Assembly: GCA_965220825.1 (NCBI GenBank)
Contig: OZ244839.1
Location: forward strand, 1,302,001 to 1,366,000
DNA: 64,000 bases
Direction: 5' to 3'
Origin: G965220825 sp965220825
GTDB lineage: Bacteria > Pseudomonadota > Alphaproteobacteria > UBA828
Shown here in pieces: positions 62,031 through 64,000 of the stretch. How positions within the stretch are numbered: position 1 is the stretch's first letter; each line of letters begins with the position of its first letter. The notes under the pieces are model-generated. The model ran no database searches. It had not been told where the DNA came from and saw nothing but the letters and a program-made list of their open reading frames with translations. The translations under genes were made by a program, and so were the position numbers.

Positions 62031-63469
62031 CGGCTCCCGGCGGGTCGAACCCGCGCCGTGCTATCACCCAGGGCCTCGAGCGCGCCGGGGAGCGCGCGCG
62101 CCCATCGGGTGATGCTGCCCGCACCGAGACAGACCACAATGTCGCCCGGCGCCGCGCGTTCCGCGACCAGCGCCGGCAGTGCGTCGGGTCCGGGCAGGGG
62201 GAGCACGCAACGATGACCCCGGCGTTTGAGCCCATCCACCAGGGCATCCCGGTCGATCCCCTCGATGGGCTCCTCGCTGGCGGCGTGCACGTCCGCCACG
62301 ATCACCACATCGGCGTCGTTGAAGCAGGAACAGAACTCCTCGAAGAGATCGCGCAGCCTCGTGTAGCGGTGGGGCTGCACCACCGCGACGATGCGATTGT
62401 CGTAGAACGCCCGCGTCGCGCGCAGAACGGCGGCGATCTCCACCGGATGGTGGCCGTAATCGTCGATGACGGTGATTCCGCCCGCAACGCCCACCTTGGT
62501 GAAGCGCCGCTCGACACCGGCGAAATCCGCAAGCGCGGCGCGGATCGTCTCGTCCGGAATCCCCATTTCGATGCCTATGGCAACGGCCGCGAGGGAATTC
62601 TGAATATTGTGCTCGCCCAGCATGGGCAGGCGGACGCCCTCGATTGCGCGCTCTCCGCCGCCGATGCGCTCCGCCACGGCCACGTCGAACACCGAGCCGA
62701 GCGCGTCGCTTCTCGCGTCCATTCCGCGCACATCGGCCTGGGGGTTGAAGCCGTAGGTCACGACGCGCCTGTCCTCGATACGCCCGATCAGCGCCTGCAC
62801 CTCCGGGTGATCGATGCAGAGCGCCGCGATGCCGTAGAAGGGAATGTTTCGCACGAAGGCGAGATAGGCTTGGCGGACGGCGTCGAAATCCCCGTAATGG
62901 GCCATGTGCTCGGGGTCGATGTTGGTCACCACCGCCGCGGTCGCGCGAAGCTCGACGAAGCTCCCGTCGGATTCGTCGGCCTCCACCACCATCCACTCGC
63001 CCTCGCCCAGCCGGGCGTTCGTGCCATAGGCGTTGATGATGCCGCCATTGATGACGGTGGGGTCGAAGCCCGCGCGGTCGAGAATGGCGGCGACGATGGA
63101 TGTGGTGGTCGTCTTGCCGTGGGTACCGGCAACCGCGATGGAGCGTCGCAGCCGCATCAATTCCGCCAGCATCTCGGCGCGACGGACCACGGGGATCAGC
63201 CGCTCCCGGGCCGCAGTGACCTCCACATTGCTTCTCGGCACGGCCGACGAGATCACGACCACCGCCGCATCGGCCGCCGCATCCGCGTCATGTCCGATGG
63301 AGACGGGGATGCCGGCCGCGCGCAGGCGGCGAACGGTGGCGCCATCGGCGATATCGCTGCCGCGCACGCTGTAGCCCAGATTGTGCATCACCTCGGCGAT
63401 GCCGCTCATGCCGATGCCGCCGATCCCGACGAAGTGGATCGTGCCGATATTGAGCGGAAGGGCCGTCAT
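62027..63469 (-). CDS. murC: UDP-N-acetylmuramate--L-alanine ligase
   Basis: Mur ligase adding L-Ala to UDP-MurNAc, 480 aa. N-terminal Rossmann motif FVGIGGIGMSGIAEVM, P-loop AVAGTHGKTTTT, and VVEADESDGSF with the Mg-binding acid; EHMAHYG and DDYGHHPVEIAA complete the middle and C-terminal domains. Its ATG at 63469 overlaps the stop of murG (ATGA), and its own stop overlaps murB. The frame to 63922 runs antisense to murG's frame and was discarded. Confidence 0.96.
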   Translation of the reverse strand: MTALPLNIGTIHFVGIGGIGMSGIAEVMHNLGYSVRGSDIADGATVRRLRAAGIPVSIGHDADAAADAAVVVISSAVPRSNVEVTAARERLIPVVRRAEMLAELMRLRRSIAVAGTHGKTTTTSIVAAILDRAGFDPTVINGGIINAYGTNARLGEGEWMVVEADESDGSFVELRATAAVVTNIDPEHMAHYGDFDAVRQAYLAFVRNIPFYGIAALCIDHPEVQALIGRIEDRRVVTYGFNPQADVRGMDARSDALGSVFDVAVAERIGGGERAIEGVRLPMLGEHNIQNSLAAVAIGIEMGIPDETIRAALADFAGVERRFTKVGVAGGITVIDDYGHHPVEIAAVLRATRAFYDNRIVAVVQPHRYTRLRDLFEEFCSCFNDADVVIVADVHAASEEPIEGIDRDALVDGLKRRGHRCVLPLPGPDALPALVAERAAPGDIVVCLGAGSITRWARALPGALEALGDSTARVRPAGSR

Positions 63470-64000
63470 GACGCGTTCTCCGCGAAGTCCGCGTGCTTGG
63501 CGGTCCCGATGAGGCGTTCCACCAGGCCGGCGAGCGCGACGGCCGCGTCCGGGCGGGCGAAGCGGCGGCCTGCGTCCGCCCGTTCGGCGAGGGACGCGGG
63601 GTCGGTCATGGCGGCCGCGAGTTCGCGGACAAGCCTCTCCGGCGTCAGCTCCGACTGCGGCACGACGACGGCGGCTCCCGTGGCCGCAAGCGCCCGGGCG
63701 TTCGCGCTCTGATGATCGTCGGCGGCGTGCGGCAGCGGCACCAGGATCGCCGGTCTGCGGGCGGCCGCGAGTTCGGCGACGGTCGATGCGCCCGCGCGGC
63801 CGATGACGAGATGGGCTTCGGCATAACGCGCCGGCATGTCGTCGAAGAAGCGCGCAAGCCGCGCGGATATGCCGGCATCGCCATAGCGCCGCTCGACCTC
63901 CTCGAGATCCTCGGCGCGGCATTGCTGGCTCACCTCGATGCGCGCCCGCAGCGGCTCGGGCAGCAGAGCGATCGCCCCAGGCACCGCCTCGGCAAGAATA
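63466..64000 (-). CDS. murG: Undecaprenyl-PP-MurNAc-pentapeptide GlcNAc transferase, C-terminal part
   Basis: C-terminal 177 residues, cut by the window edge. GT-B glycosyltransferase that makes lipid II on the inner face of the membrane. The UDP-GlcNAc-binding motif VIGRAGASTVAELAAARRPA and ILVPLPHAADDHQSANA are clear MurG signatures. The gene is the first in the coupled series murG-murC-murB-ddlB-ftsQ within the window. Confidence 0.96.
   Translation of the reverse strand, partial: ILAEAVPGAIALLPEPLRARIEVSQQCRAEDLEEVERRYGDAGISARLARFFDDMPARYAEAHLVIGRAGASTVAELAAARRPAILVPLPHAADDHQSANARALAATGAAVVVPQSELTPERLVRELAAAMTDPASLAERADAGRRFARPDAAVALAGLVERLIGTAKHADFAENAS

Noticed and set aside
1..64000. 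tRNA or rRNA genes, riboswitches
   Set aside because: No cloverleaf-like or rRNA-like sequence was recognised by eye. A covariance-model search would be decisive.

Overview
The window is about two thirds G+C and reads as chromosomal DNA of an alphaproteobacterium. Three things point there: the trpA-accD-folC-trxA order at the left end, the murG-murC-murB-ddlB-ftsQ-ftsA-ftsZ-lpxC division and cell-wall cluster at the right end, and the many Tat-type ABC binding proteins and 4-base ATGA/GTGA gene overlaps. No rRNA, tRNA or CRISPR array was recognised. All calls come from reading the sequence and from knowledge of the families; no database search was run.

Layout. 1-6.2 kb: tryptophan, fatty-acid, folate and thioredoxin housekeeping genes, then a methyltransferase, a beta-carbonic anhydrase and an NDUFA9-like NAD(P)-binding protein. 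6.2-10 kb (minus strand): a branched-chain amino acid/amide type ABC uptake set (binding protein and two permeases, no ATPases) whose last gene is coupled to a 2OG-Fe(II) oxygenase-like protein. 10.3-17.5 kb: an SDR oxidoreductase and a 2126-residue autotransporter built from fibronectin III and Calx-beta-like repeats plus a beta-barrel. 17.7-22.1 kb: a complete sugar/glycerol-phosphate type ABC importer operon. 22.1-26.3 kb (minus): gamma-glutamyltranspeptidase, an orphan histidine kinase and a BI-1 family membrane protein.

26.4-33.7 kb (plus): a probable catabolic operon with a gentisate dioxygenase-like bicupin, a 3-hydroxyacyl-CoA dehydrogenase-like protein, an LVIVD-repeat protein, a PPOX-type flavoprotein, and an N,N-dimethylformamidase-like large subunit flanked on both sides by small-subunit-like genes. 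33.7-38.1 kb is accessory: a secreted HNH nuclease, an AT-rich gene lying between two 163-bp direct repeats made from the 3' end of a hydantoinase gene, the hydantoinase itself, and a coupled pair of small genes, one with a GcrA-like Cys/His tail. 38.2-48 kb: amidase, EamA exporter, SDR, a copBA copper-resistance pair, an IS630-family element and an oxoprolinase/hydantoinase A subunit. 48.2-53.4 kb: a tight beta-oxidation operon (acyl-CoA ligase, thiolase, HAD/ECH fusion). 53.6-54.6 kb: an orphan gene and a decayed FitAB/VapBC-type toxin-antitoxin pair. 55-64 kb: lpxC and the dcw cluster on the minus strand.

A palindromic repeat family (about ten units at seven loci) sits only between genes. 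Three loci hold two units head-to-head with T/A-rich flanks, which would make bidirectional terminators. The main points of interest are the dimethylformamidase cluster with duplicated small subunits, the direct-repeat-bounded insertion at the hydantoinase gene, and the palindromic repeats with an IS630 inserted against one of them.
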